Assembly: GCA_902795135.1 (NCBI GenBank)
Contig: CADBJW010000004.1
Span: 62,001-126,000, forward strand
DNA: 64,000 bases
Reading direction: 5' to 3'
Source: an uncultured Eubacteriales bacterium
Lineage (GTDB): Bacteria; Bacillota; Clostridia; Peptostreptococcales; Anaerovoracaceae
The position numbers were made by a program, and so were the translations under genes. Under the pieces are notes generated by a model. The model was given only the letters and a program-made list of their open reading frames with translations. It did not search any database and was not told the origin of the DNA. Of this stretch, positions 7,104 to 18,301 are shown one piece after another. Every line of letters starts with the position of its first letter. Positions within the stretch are counted from its first letter, which is position 1.

Positions 7104-8027
7104 ATGTATAGATGGCTAGACATTACGGCCGCTATGCCTGAGGAAGCAAAAATCTCGATCTTGGGGATTCCTTTTGACGGAGGACAGAGCCAGGAGCTGG
7201 GAGCGGCCAAAGGACCTGCCAAAATCAGAGAGTTTGCAGAAGAATTCATGCCGGCATCGACCGACGACTGGCATTTGCTGGAGTTTCAGCCTCTCGTCTA
7301 TGATTTTGGCGATGTAGATATGCGGGGAACCTGGGGCGAAAGCTTTGAGCGAGTCGAGGAAGAAGCGCTCCGGATTATGGGTTACAACAATTTCAATCTG
7401 TTTCTTGGCGGAGACCATTCGGTTACCATTCCTCTCCAGAGAGCTTTTGGGAGAGCGAATTTCGGAAAGAAGGTCGGAATCATCCATTTTGATGCCCATT
7501 TTGAGCTGTGTGACTGCTATGACGGCAAAATTTGGTCTCATGCCAACACCGCCAAGCGCGCTCTCGATGATGTAATCCAGCCGGAAGATTTGCTGTTTTT
7601 AGGAATCCGTGCCGCGGAGGCAGAAGAACTGGAACTGATCCGGAGAAACAGAGATATCACCGTGATTTCCGCCACGGATATGTTCCACGCAGGATTTGCG
7701 GAATGCGCGAAGATCATATATGACAAATTCAAAGACTACGACAGTCTGTACTTCACATTGGATATAGGAGTGCTGGACCCGGCCTTTGCACCGGCGGTCG
7801 GAACTCCGGTATCAGGCGGACTGACGTCCAGAGAGTTGATTGAGTTTGTCCGGTATATTGTTAAAAAGCTGCCGGTTACGAGTATGGATATTGTCGAAAT
7901 GGCACCACCGCTGGATGTAAATGACGCAACTTGCTGGGCGGCTTTGAGAATCATTGAAGAAGTTCTTTCTATCATCGATCAGAAAGTGCCGGATAAAGAC
8001 CCTATCGATTTTGAATTTGACCTATAA
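7104..8027 (+). CDS. Ureohydrolase-family protein (agmatinase/arginase-like) with altered metal site
   Basis: Members of this family hydrolyse guanidino compounds (agmatine, arginine, formimidoylglutamate, guanidine) using two Mn or Ni ions. The 307-residue protein has the correct length and fold markers: GGDHS (His105), DAH (Asp130, His132), LDP with Asp220 and Asp225, and the family's C-terminal SMDIVEMAPPLD. Two canonical metal ligands differ. The Asp of DAHxD is Glu134, and the second Asp of the DxD pair is Gly222 (DIGVLDP). The activity may therefore be changed or lost. It lies 36 bases after the truncated epsilon gene with a strong ribosome site (GAAGGAGG), so it is probably the last gene of the reduced ATP synthase operon. 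An agmatinase role would fit the putrescine-type aminotransferase at 18.3 kb, but the substrate is unknown. Confidence 0.82.
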   Translation: MYRWLDITAAMPEEAKISILGIPFDGGQSQELGAAKGPAKIREFAEEFMPASTDDWHLLEFQPLVYDFGDVDMRGTWGESFERVEEEALRIMGYNNFNLFLGGDHSVTIPLQRAFGRANFGKKVGIIHFDAHFELCDCYDGKIWSHANTAKRALDDVIQPEDLLFLGIRAAEAEELELIRRNRDITVISATDMFHAGFAECAKIIYDKFKDYDSLYFTLDIGVLDPAFAPAVGTPVSGGLTSRELIEFVRYIVKKLPVTSMDIVEMAPPLDVNDATCWAALRIIEEVLSIIDQKVPDKDPIDFEFDL

Positions 8028-8171
8028 GGACAAGTTCGACAACAAAAACCGCAAACTAGTTACAAAAGTGAGGTGTTTCAAAAAAATAATAATTAATTCT
8101 GTACAACTGAAAAACCTTGGAAATCCTTGAAATCAGCCGATTTACCAATTCGCTAATTATTCTGAAATTAG

Positions 8172-8199
8172 TTGCAAAAAAAGCAAAAAGGTGTATAAT
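8172..8199 (+). promoter_or_regulatory. Promoter of the complete ATP synthase operon
   Basis: -35-like TTGCAA (8172-8177), 16-base spacer, perfect -10 TATAAT (8194-8199), in an AT-rich gap of about 200 bases after the ureohydrolase gene. Confidence 0.65.
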
Positions 8200-8235
8200 T
8201 TATCTCAAAATAATAACAATTTTTTGAGAAAAGAT

Positions 8236-8679
8236 ATGACAAAATTCAGAAATGAGATAATCGTTTATGCATGCATAATGGCCTTAGTGGCCGAAATCGT
8301 TTCACTCTTTGTAATTGGCCCAGATCCATTCTTCGTTCTAGGGTTGGTTATAGGAACGGCGGTAACGATACTCGGTTTTATCATTCTGGTAAAAACCGGA
8401 CAAATGCTCATGGACGATAAGAAGAAAAAGCCTGTTGTATTGGGCTATGTGCTCCGAATCTTTCTGTATGGAATATCTTTTCTTTTCTGCATCAAGCTCA
8501 GCCTTCGTGCCGGCGCTGGATGCGGGTGCGGTTTTATCACCGTACATTTCGGAATATTGTTACTATACGGCATTGTGTATAGATTCATCAAAAAGAAGAA
8601 AAACCCACTCAATGACTGGATTGGTCCAAAGGAGTGGAACGATCTTAGTGTATATGATGATGAGGACGATGACTGGTAA
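8236..8679 (+). CDS. ATP synthase subunit I-like membrane protein (second operon)
   Basis: First gene of the complete ATP synthase operon. About four hydrophobic segments are followed by a soluble, acidic C-terminus ending in a run of Asp. It is 147 residues from ATG 8236; an apparent earlier in-frame start at 8191 overlaps the promoter -10 box and is rejected. Two Cys in a Gly/Ala-rich turn (AGAGCGCGF) lie between helices 3 and 4. Sequence similarity to classical AtpI is weak, so the name rests on position and topology. It is not obviously related to the shorter protein heading the first operon. Confidence 0.6.
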   Translation: MTKFRNEIIVYACIMALVAEIVSLFVIGPDPFFVLGLVIGTAVTILGFIILVKTGQMLMDDKKKKPVVLGYVLRIFLYGISFLFCIKLSLRAGAGCGCGFITVHFGILLLYGIVYRFIKKKKNPLNDWIGPKEWNDLSVYDDEDDDW

Positions 8680-8691
8680 GGAGGTGACAGG

Positions 8692-9393
8692 ATGGAATTA
8701 GGACCACGAGTCATATTCTCAATTGGGTCTGTCAATTTCACAGAAACAGTTTGTTTCGCGTGGATTTTGAGCATTCTCATATTAATCTTTGCATTCGTGG
8801 CTACCCGAAACATGCAAAAGATACCCCATGGGGCTCAAAATGTAGCGGAGTTCATCGTAGGCTTCATCTATAACATGGTAAAAGATGTTATGGGGGATGT
8901 CAGCGAAAGGTTTGCTCCGTACATGGGGACTCTGATCTCGTTCCTGGCAATCGGAAGTATGCTGGGGTTGCTTGATCTGAGACCTATCACAGCCGATTTG
9001 AACTGTACTGTTCCGCTGGCGATAGTGACGTTCATTATGATTCACTACAATGCGGTGCGTGCACAGACTGCGAAAGGTTACATTAAGGAACTGTCTTCGC
9101 CATATGCGTTCATGTTGCCGCTGAATATCATCAGTGACTGCATGTTCCCGGTAACACTGGCGTGCCGAATTTTCGGCAACATACTCGCTGGAGTTATCAT
9201 TATGACGTTGGTATACGGAGGCCTGAAGACATTGTCAACGATGATGATCCCGGTTCCGTTCCTGCAGATAGCTTTTCCGCTGCCGCTGAATTTCTGGTTC
9301 GATATGTTTGAACCGATTCTGCAGGCCTATATATTTACCATGCTGACAATGGTATTTATCGACAACGGCAGACATCCAGTCGAAAGCGACTGA
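8692..9393 (+). CDS. atpB: F-type ATP synthase subunit a (second operon)
   Basis: The 233-residue polytopic protein carries the ion channel of the complete enzyme. It has the TADLN loop (residues ~100-104) and the essential Arg in FPVTLACRIFGNILAG. A strong ribosome site (AAGGAGGTGACAGG) precedes ATG 8692, 12 bases after the subunit I stop. It differs widely from the a subunit at 5251, consistent with two separate Fo lineages in one genome. Confidence 0.93.
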   Translation: MELGPRVIFSIGSVNFTETVCFAWILSILILIFAFVATRNMQKIPHGAQNVAEFIVGFIYNMVKDVMGDVSERFAPYMGTLISFLAIGSMLGLLDLRPITADLNCTVPLAIVTFIMIHYNAVRAQTAKGYIKELSSPYAFMLPLNIISDCMFPVTLACRIFGNILAGVIIMTLVYGGLKTLSTMMIPVPFLQIAFPLPLNFWFDMFEPILQAYIFTMLTMVFIDNGRHPVESD

Positions 9394-9430
9394 TTACAGA
9401 CGAACAATAGAGACATAGCATGATTTGTAA

Positions 9431-9712
<282 letters not shown>

Positions 9713-9760
9713 AACCCGGAAGTTAGTGCTTATCGTATGACTTAAGAAAGGAGGATGAAC

Positions 9761-10273
9761 ATGGAGCTGCATACAGGGCTTATCGAGATGAATTTAACAT
9801 CGTTAATGATTCTCATAAACATTTTCATCTTATATATCATACTCAAGAAATACTTCTGGGAAAAAATCAAAGCATTTATGGATGACAGATCCAACGCTAT
9901 CAAGGATGCGATCGATGGTGCGGAAGCGATGAACAAGCGTGCCGATGCAAAGATGGCAAACTACAGTAAGCGTATCGCGAATATCGAAGAAGAAGGCCGT
10001 GTGATTATTAAAGAGGCCAGACAGCAGGCGGACTTGCAGGCACAGCAGATTATTGCAGATGCCCGGGCACAAGCAGCTGAAATCATCGAGAAAGCGGAAC
10101 GTACAATTGAGCTTGAGCGCACAAAGGCAATGGACGATATGCGTCAGGAAATTGCCAGCATCGGTCTGATGGTAGCAGAGCAAATTGTAGAGAAGGAAGT
10201 AGAAAAGACAGGGCAGGAAGCCATAGTTGACGAAGTTATTAATAACGCGAGGAGTACACAATGGCAGAACTAG
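9761..10273 (+). CDS. atpF: F-type ATP synthase subunit b (second operon)
   Basis: A peripheral stalk subunit with one N-terminal membrane helix and a long charged helix. ATG 9761 is preferred because GGAGG (9750-9754) lies 6 bases upstream; the in-frame ATG at 9755 abuts that site. The gene overlaps atpH by 13 bases. The C-terminal two-thirds closely match the b subunit at 6263; the membrane part does not. Confidence 0.93.
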   Translation: MELHTGLIEMNLTSLMILINIFILYIILKKYFWEKIKAFMDDRSNAIKDAIDGAEAMNKRADAKMANYSKRIANIEEEGRVIIKEARQQADLQAQQIIADARAQAAEIIEKAERTIELERTKAMDDMRQEIASIGLMVAEQIVEKEVEKTGQEAIVDEVINNARSTQWQN

Positions 10274-10800
10274 CAGTAGATCTGACTTATGGAACTGCGC
10301 TTATGGAAGCTGCAGAAGACGTAGGAAAACAGCAGGAGATACTGGAAGAGGGCCAGCAGATCGTAGAGATCCTGAAAGCTGAGCCCGATCTTAAGGCGTT
10401 CATTGACTACCCGGCTATATCGGCAGACGAAAAAAAGAAGGTCCTGACAGAGATCTTTGACGGAAAGATTTGTCAGGAACTCCTGAACTTTATGTATGTT
10501 CTGATTGATAAGCGGAGAGCAGGGCGTTTTGAGAGAATCATTAAAGTATATAGGGACTTGCTGGAGAAAGAAGAGGGAGTATCCTACGGAGTAGTATACT
10601 CTGTGGAAAAGTTGAGTGCAGAAAGACTTGCACAGCTTGAAGAACAGACATCTAGACTGCTGCAGATGAATGTTAAACTTGAGAATGAAATAGATCCCAA
10701 GCTGATTGCCGGAGTCAAGATCCTGGTAGAAGGCAAGATTATCGATGCCTCTTACAGGAAGAGATTCGAAGAAATGGCAAGTCAGTTAAAAATATCCTAG
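10261..10800 (+). CDS. atpH: F-type ATP synthase subunit delta
   Basis: Delta joins the top of F1 to the b stalk. The 179-residue soluble protein has the typical alpha-helical N-terminal domain (YGTALMEAAED) and the family's C-terminal DPKLIAGVKILVEGKIIDASYRKRFEEM. It overlaps atpF. No counterpart exists in the first operon. Confidence 0.93.
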   Translation: MAELAVDLTYGTALMEAAEDVGKQQEILEEGQQIVEILKAEPDLKAFIDYPAISADEKKKVLTEIFDGKICQELLNFMYVLIDKRRAGRFERIIKVYRDLLEKEEGVSYGVVYSVEKLSAERLAQLEEQTSRLLQMNVKLENEIDPKLIAGVKILVEGKIIDASYRKRFEEMASQLKIS

Positions 10801-12378
<1,578 letters not shown>

Positions 12379-12388
12379 GAGGTGCAAT

Positions 12389-13255
12389 ATGGCAACCGAA
12401 TCCATACAGGACATAAAGCGTAGAATCAAGTCAGTCTCGAGTACAGAGAGAATAACGAACTCGATGAAGCTGGTGTCAGCGGGGAAACTGCGAAAAGCAA
12501 AAGCCATATTCGAAAAGACAAATGAAAATTCACATTATATAACCAATACGATCGGTGAGCTGTTCAATACAGGCAAGGACGTACCAAAGGATTATCTGGA
12601 GGGATCCAGAGAAGTCAAGACGACGGCGTACATCGTTGTTACCAGCGGCCGGGGCCTTTGCGGTGGATTCAACACGAATATCATCAAAGAGGCACAGCGT
12701 GAAATTGATACGGACTGGGAACCGCCTGTAATCATAGCGATCGGAAGTAAGGGTAAGGAATACTTCGAAAAACATGGCTACAACGTTCACAGCTCTTATC
12801 TGGCGCCTCCGGAAAGCATTTCATTCCTGGAAGCAAAGGAACTCGTAAAGCCAATCCTGGAAATGTACGATAAGAAGGAAATTGATGAGGTCATTTTGAT
12901 TTACACTTCCTTTATCAGTACACTGGAACAGGAAGTCAAGAATGAAACCCTGCTGCCATTCAAAATTGAGAATGACCCTGAATTGTTAACGGATACTAAG
13001 TTCATCGAATACGAACCTTCTGTGGAAGCGGTATTTAACTACCTGATCCCAAAGTATGTTGAGATGAAGATCTATTCAGCAGTCGTAGAATCAGCGACCT
13101 GCGAGCATGCGGCAAGAAGAATGGCTATGGAAAATGCTACGGATAATGCGCGTGAAATGCTTGACACGCTGAATCTGAACTACAATAGAGCAAGACAATC
13201 CGCTATAACCGATGAAATCATCGAGATCGTTGCCGGATCTGAGGCACAAAACTAG
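12389..13255 (+). CDS. atpG: F-type ATP synthase subunit gamma
   Basis: The central rotor shaft, 288 residues. The N-terminal helix (IKRRIKSVSSTERITNSMKLVSAGKLRKA) and the C-terminal helix (AARRMAMENATDNAREM) form the coiled coil that turns inside F1. The GRGLCGGFN motif is present. AGGAGGTGCAAT precedes the start, 10 bases after the alpha stop. Confidence 0.96.
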   Translation: MATESIQDIKRRIKSVSSTERITNSMKLVSAGKLRKAKAIFEKTNENSHYITNTIGELFNTGKDVPKDYLEGSREVKTTAYIVVTSGRGLCGGFNTNIIKEAQREIDTDWEPPVIIAIGSKGKEYFEKHGYNVHSSYLAPPESISFLEAKELVKPILEMYDKKEIDEVILIYTSFISTLEQEVKNETLLPFKIENDPELLTDTKFIEYEPSVEAVFNYLIPKYVEMKIYSAVVESATCEHAARRMAMENATDNAREMLDTLNLNYNRARQSAITDEIIEIVAGSEAQN

Positions 13256-15140
<1,885 letters not shown>

Positions 15141-15189
15141 TGTAACATGTGACGCATAGAGCCTAAATAAAAGCGATTGACTAAAAAAT

Positions 15190-15234
15190 GGGAATCACGG
15201 TGCTGAAAGTGTATCGGCACGGGATTCCCTTTTT
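15190..15234 (+). terminator. Terminator of the complete ATP synthase operon
   Basis: GGGAATC (15190-15196) pairs with GATTCCC (15223-15229), with a further GTGC/GCAC inner pairing, followed by TTTTT. Confidence 0.85.
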
Positions 15235-15338
15235 GCTTTCCATTACAACTTAACGTGCCTTATGTTACAAATCGAAACAAGAGGTAGACATTCTGAATAT
15301 GGTCGTTGCAGTACAGGGATAGATTAGGAGCTATGAAC

Positions 15339-16112
15339 ATGAAAGACGCAATCACATCTTTTGTAAAAGAGTATGTTGACAAATACCCGGCGGAGACGGA
15401 GTGGAGAACACCGCTTGTAGGGTTTGCGGAAGCAAATGGCGAGTATTTGAGCAAAATCCGCCAAATCACAGATGCCAACCATGCAGAACCGCGGCAGGTG
15501 ATTCCGGATGCGGAGACAGTGATCGCCTTTTTTCTTCCTTTTACCGAGGAACTATGCATGGGGAATGCGAAGCCCGGGGCGGAAAGTCAGGCCTGGGCCG
15601 TTGCGTACGAAGAAACCAATAATCTAATCAAAGATTTAAGTTGTGCGATTGTGGAATTTCTAAAAAAGCAAGGGTGGCATGCTGCTCTGCCGGATCCCTA
15701 TACGAATTATGAAGAAGAAGTACTGCGCAGCCGCTGGTCTCACAGACACATGGCTGCTGCGGCAGGGCTTGGAACCTTTGGCATCAATCAAATGCTGATT
15801 ACCAAAGAAGGTTGTTGCGGACGATATGGTTCGGTCGTTACGAATCTGCCTGTAGAATGGGATAAGCCGCTGCAAAGGGAACTTTGTCTGTATAAACGCC
15901 TCGGAACATGCTTGCGCTGCGCCAGCGTATGTCCTACCGGCGCGCTGCGTCCGGATGGATACGATCGATTTCTTTGCAACGAAGCCCTTTGCAGAAATGA
16001 GGAACTGTATAATCAGGAGCCTCATGTCTATAAAGGACTGGTCCCGCAGGACACAGATCTATGTGGAAAATGTTCCTCCGGCATGCCTTGCTCGCTACGC
16101 GCTCCAATATAG
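15339..16112 (+). CDS. QueG-like 4Fe-4S protein (epoxyqueuosine reductase relative)
   Basis: A soluble protein of 257 residues. Its C-terminal ferredoxin-like part has the cysteine sets CLRCASVCPTGAL and CGKCSSGMPC, suited to one or two 4Fe-4S clusters. The middle (AAAAGLGTFGINQMLITKEGCCGRYGSVVTN) matches the cobalamin-dependent epoxyqueuosine reductase family in layout. It is shorter than true QueG (~310-380) and lacks the HEAT-like C-terminus, so it is probably a paralogue of unknown substrate found in anaerobes. ATG 15339 lies 8 bases after AGGAG (15326-15330); the ATG at 15333 is too close to it. It is a single-gene unit just before a tRNA gene. Confidence 0.7.
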   Translation: MKDAITSFVKEYVDKYPAETEWRTPLVGFAEANGEYLSKIRQITDANHAEPRQVIPDAETVIAFFLPFTEELCMGNAKPGAESQAWAVAYEETNNLIKDLSCAIVEFLKKQGWHAALPDPYTNYEEEVLRSRWSHRHMAAAAGLGTFGINQMLITKEGCCGRYGSVVTNLPVEWDKPLQRELCLYKRLGTCLRCASVCPTGALRPDGYDRFLCNEALCRNEELYNQEPHVYKGLVPQDTDLCGKCSSGMPCSLRAPI

Positions 16113-16139
16113 CGTATTGCGATAGAATATAAAAACCAT

Positions 16140-16169
16140 TTGTCATCTCACCGACATGTGTGTTAAAAT
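16140..16169 (+). promoter_or_regulatory. tRNA-Arg promoter
   Basis: -35 TTGTCA (16140-16145), 18-base spacer, -10 TAAAAT (16164-16169), about 15 bases upstream of the tRNA 5' end. Confidence 0.6.
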
Positions 16170-16184
16170 TGGTCTCAGTGATGA

Positions 16185-16261
16185 GCGCCCGTAGCTCAGC
16201 CGGATAGAGTAGCACACTCCGAATGTGAAGGTCGGGGGTTCAAGTCCCTTCGGGCGCGCCA
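16185..16261 (+). tRNA. tRNA-Arg (anticodon CCG)
   Basis: A 77-base cloverleaf. The acceptor strands GCGCCCG (16185-16191) and CGGGCGC (16251-16257) pair fully. The D arm is GCTC/GAGT, the anticodon loop CTCCGAA gives CCG (reading CGG), and the T arm contains GTTCAAGTC. The discriminator G is followed by an encoded CCA. The first pair of the anticodon stem (G27-A43) is mismatched. A long hairpin terminator begins immediately at the 3' end. Confidence 0.95.
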
Positions 16262-16297
16262 TAAGAGAAAGACAGGCTTGGCCTGTCTTTTTCTTAT
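16261..16297 (+). terminator. Terminator of tRNA-Arg
   Basis: A 17-base-pair stem with one G-T pair, built on AAAGACAGGC (16268-16277) and GCCTGTCTTT (16281-16290), with a TTG loop and T-rich descending arm. It starts at the last base of the tRNA. Confidence 0.85.
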
Positions 16298-16335
16298 GGT
16301 ATGAATTGAGGGACTTGAGCCCTTGAAGCTGTTTG

Positions 16336-16363
16336 TTGACCATTTCTTTACGTATGATAGAAT
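16336..16363 (+). promoter_or_regulatory. Promoter of the P-type ATPase-like gene
   Basis: -35 TTGACC (16336-16341), 16-base spacer, -10 TAGAAT (16358-16363). The expected start of transcription near 16370 lies just before the AAGGAGG ribosome site. Confidence 0.55.
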
Positions 16364-16385
16364 AGGCATGAAGGAGGAAGGACCC

Positions 16386-18020
16386 TTGACGAACCGAGCG
16401 AACACCCCTGAAAACAACAATGAAATCATAATACGACTTGTCTTGTCGCTTGTTTTTGTCGTGCCGCTGGCAGCCATTTCTTTCATTGGTCCAAAGACAC
16501 TCCTCTATTTAGTAATCCGATTTGTTTTTTTGATTCCAATCGTAATTGCGAATCGTCGCCTTCTTGGCAAAGGATTTAGGCAAATCGCCCGCAAAGCACC
16601 TTCTGCAGAAAGCCGTCTCGCAATTGCCGTGACTGCATCGATTCTCATTATCAGACCAGACGTCGCGGGCATGATTCTCACACTGGCTGCGCTCAGCGAA
16701 GGCATAGATTCCAAAATTGCAGCCAGAACTGGCGAAACCTTAGAAACGCTTTTGCATGAAAACGAGACCCTCGATGCAGACATATCGATCGTTTCGGAAA
16801 GAATAGACCGACTGTTTGTGCCGGTCGTTGTGGCCTGTGCGGCAGCGACATTTTTAATTTGGTGCATCGCGTCCCACAGCATGATTACGGCGGCGCTGTT
16901 AGGCATATCCGTGCTGGTGGTAGCTTGTCCGGGAACGTTGGAACTTGCCGCCCCTGCGGCGTTCACCGTTGGAATGGAAAAGGGCGCTGAAAACGGAATC
17001 CTGATCAATCACGCCAAAGCATTGGAGCAGGCTCAAAAAATCGAAACGGTAGTTTTAGATAAAACCGGGACCATCACGATTGGCCATCCGGAAGTGACGG
17101 ATATCCTCCCCTTTACCGACGAGTTCGATTTGTTTCTGGCCGCCGGTATCGAGAAGTACTCCAATCATCCAATTGCAAAAGCCATCGTATCCGCGGCGCT
17201 GGACCGTCCGGGAATCATCCAGGAACCGATTCGCTTCAAAGATGTGCCGGGTCGAGGCGTACAGAGCGTGATTCGGCAGCGAACCTTTATTGCCGGAAAC
17301 GAAGCGTATATGGAATCAGTGGGCGTTGAACCAGACTTTGAGGAAGGAAATGAACTGGCGTCCAGAGGTAAAATCGTCGTATATTTTGCGGAACTTGAAA
17401 CGGACGAGACCGGGAGAATCATCGGCGGCGAATTGATCGGGGTCATAGCATTAAGAGATGGTCCGAAACCGACCAGCCTGCGAGCTGTATCAATGCTGGA
17501 AAACATGGGAATCGACGTAATCATGCTCACCGGCGACAATTACGCGACGGCAGAAGCAATCAAAAAAGAAGTCGGGATCGACCATGCCATCGCCCAGGTT
17601 TTGCCCCAGGACAAAGACAAGGTCATCGCCAATCTGCAAGATCGGGGAGGGCTGGTCGCCATGGTGGGTGACAGTGTCAACGACGCAGGTGCCATTGCAA
17701 AAGCAGATATCGGTATGGCGCTCGGCACGGAAACGGATCCAGCATGCGAATTTGCGGATATCATATTGTCACAGGATGACCTGACTTACGTTGCCAGAAC
17801 GGTTATCCTCAGCAAGTCCGTTATGACGAATATAAAACAGAATTTCATGTGGGCAATCGGGTACAATATTGTTGGTATTTTAATTGCTGCCGGAGTACTC
17901 TTTCCGGTCTTTGATTGGGCTCCCGGACCGGTCATTTCTATGGTACTAATGTGCTTAAGCCCTCTGCTTTTGATGTTCAATGCACTCCGTTTGAGGAACA
18001 CAAAACTGTATCAGAAATAA
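16386..18020 (+). CDS. P1B-type ATPase relative lacking the actuator domain
   Basis: It resembles heavy-metal P-type ATPases (CopA/ZntA group), which pump metal ions at the cost of ATP. Present are DKTGT (phosphorylated Asp at residue 225), SNHPIAKAI of the nucleotide domain, LTGDN and GDSVNDAGAIA. Two core elements are abnormal. The transmembrane CPC metal-binding motif reads ACPGTLEL (residues ~180-187). The ~110-residue actuator domain is absent: the sequence passes from the pre-actuator helix (TLETLLHE) directly to the segment that normally follows it (SERIDRLFVPVVV). No N-terminal metal-binding domain is present. The start is TTG 16386 with AAGGAGG (16371-16377) 8 bases upstream; the ATG at 16368 precedes the ribosome site. 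The reading frame is intact over 544 residues, so it may be a retained protein with a new role. Confidence 0.8.
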   Translation: MTNRANTPENNNEIIIRLVLSLVFVVPLAAISFIGPKTLLYLVIRFVFLIPIVIANRRLLGKGFRQIARKAPSAESRLAIAVTASILIIRPDVAGMILTLAALSEGIDSKIAARTGETLETLLHENETLDADISIVSERIDRLFVPVVVACAAATFLIWCIASHSMITAALLGISVLVVACPGTLELAAPAAFTVGMEKGAENGILINHAKALEQAQKIETVVLDKTGTITIGHPEVTDILPFTDEFDLFLAAGIEKYSNHPIAKAIVSAALDRPGIIQEPIRFKDVPGRGVQSVIRQRTFIAGNEAYMESVGVEPDFEEGNELASRGKIVVYFAELETDETGRIIGGELIGVIALRDGPKPTSLRAVSMLENMGIDVIMLTGDNYATAEAIKKEVGIDHAIAQVLPQDKDKVIANLQDRGGLVAMVGDSVNDAGAIAKADIGMALGTETDPACEFADIILSQDDLTYVARTVILSKSVMTNIKQNFMWAIGYNIVGILIAAGVLFPVFDWAPGPVISMVLMCLSPLLLMFNALRLRNTKLYQK

Positions 18021-18301
18021 GACCGTGTTTCAGACGCGAAACACAAAAACAGTCCAAATTCTTGAAAATAGGGTATCGTTCTCATTTGTATTTTCCTTAT
18101 CTAAAAAAATAATATGAAAAAGTTGGCAAGATAACCATTGAAAAATGGGAATTTTCAGCATATTTGTTATTAACAATAGTGCTTTAATAAGCTATAATAT
18201 AGATGTTGGCATAGAATTTGGATATTCTATGTGATAGAAGTTATACCGATTGCTGTCACTCCGGACAGCAAACTAATTAACCAAACAAGGGAGGTCATAA
18301 A
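18021..18301 (+). promoter_or_regulatory. Promoter and structured leader of the aminotransferase gene
   Basis: No gene fits here. -35 TTAACA (18170-18175), 17-base spacer and -10 TATAAT (18193-18198) predict a leader of about 95 bases. Two hairpins lie in it: ATAGAAT/ATTCTAT (18211-18230) and TGCTGTC/GACAGCA (18251-18270). The ribosome site AAGGGAGG follows. The structure matches no riboswitch class I recognise. Near 18025-18044 a 7-base hairpin GTGTTTC/GAAACAC follows the previous gene, but it has no T-run. Confidence 0.5.

Noticed and set aside
18025-18044. Hairpin GTGTTTC/GAAACAC as terminator of the P-type ATPase-like gene
   Set aside because: It is followed by A-rich, not T-rich sequence on the plus strand.
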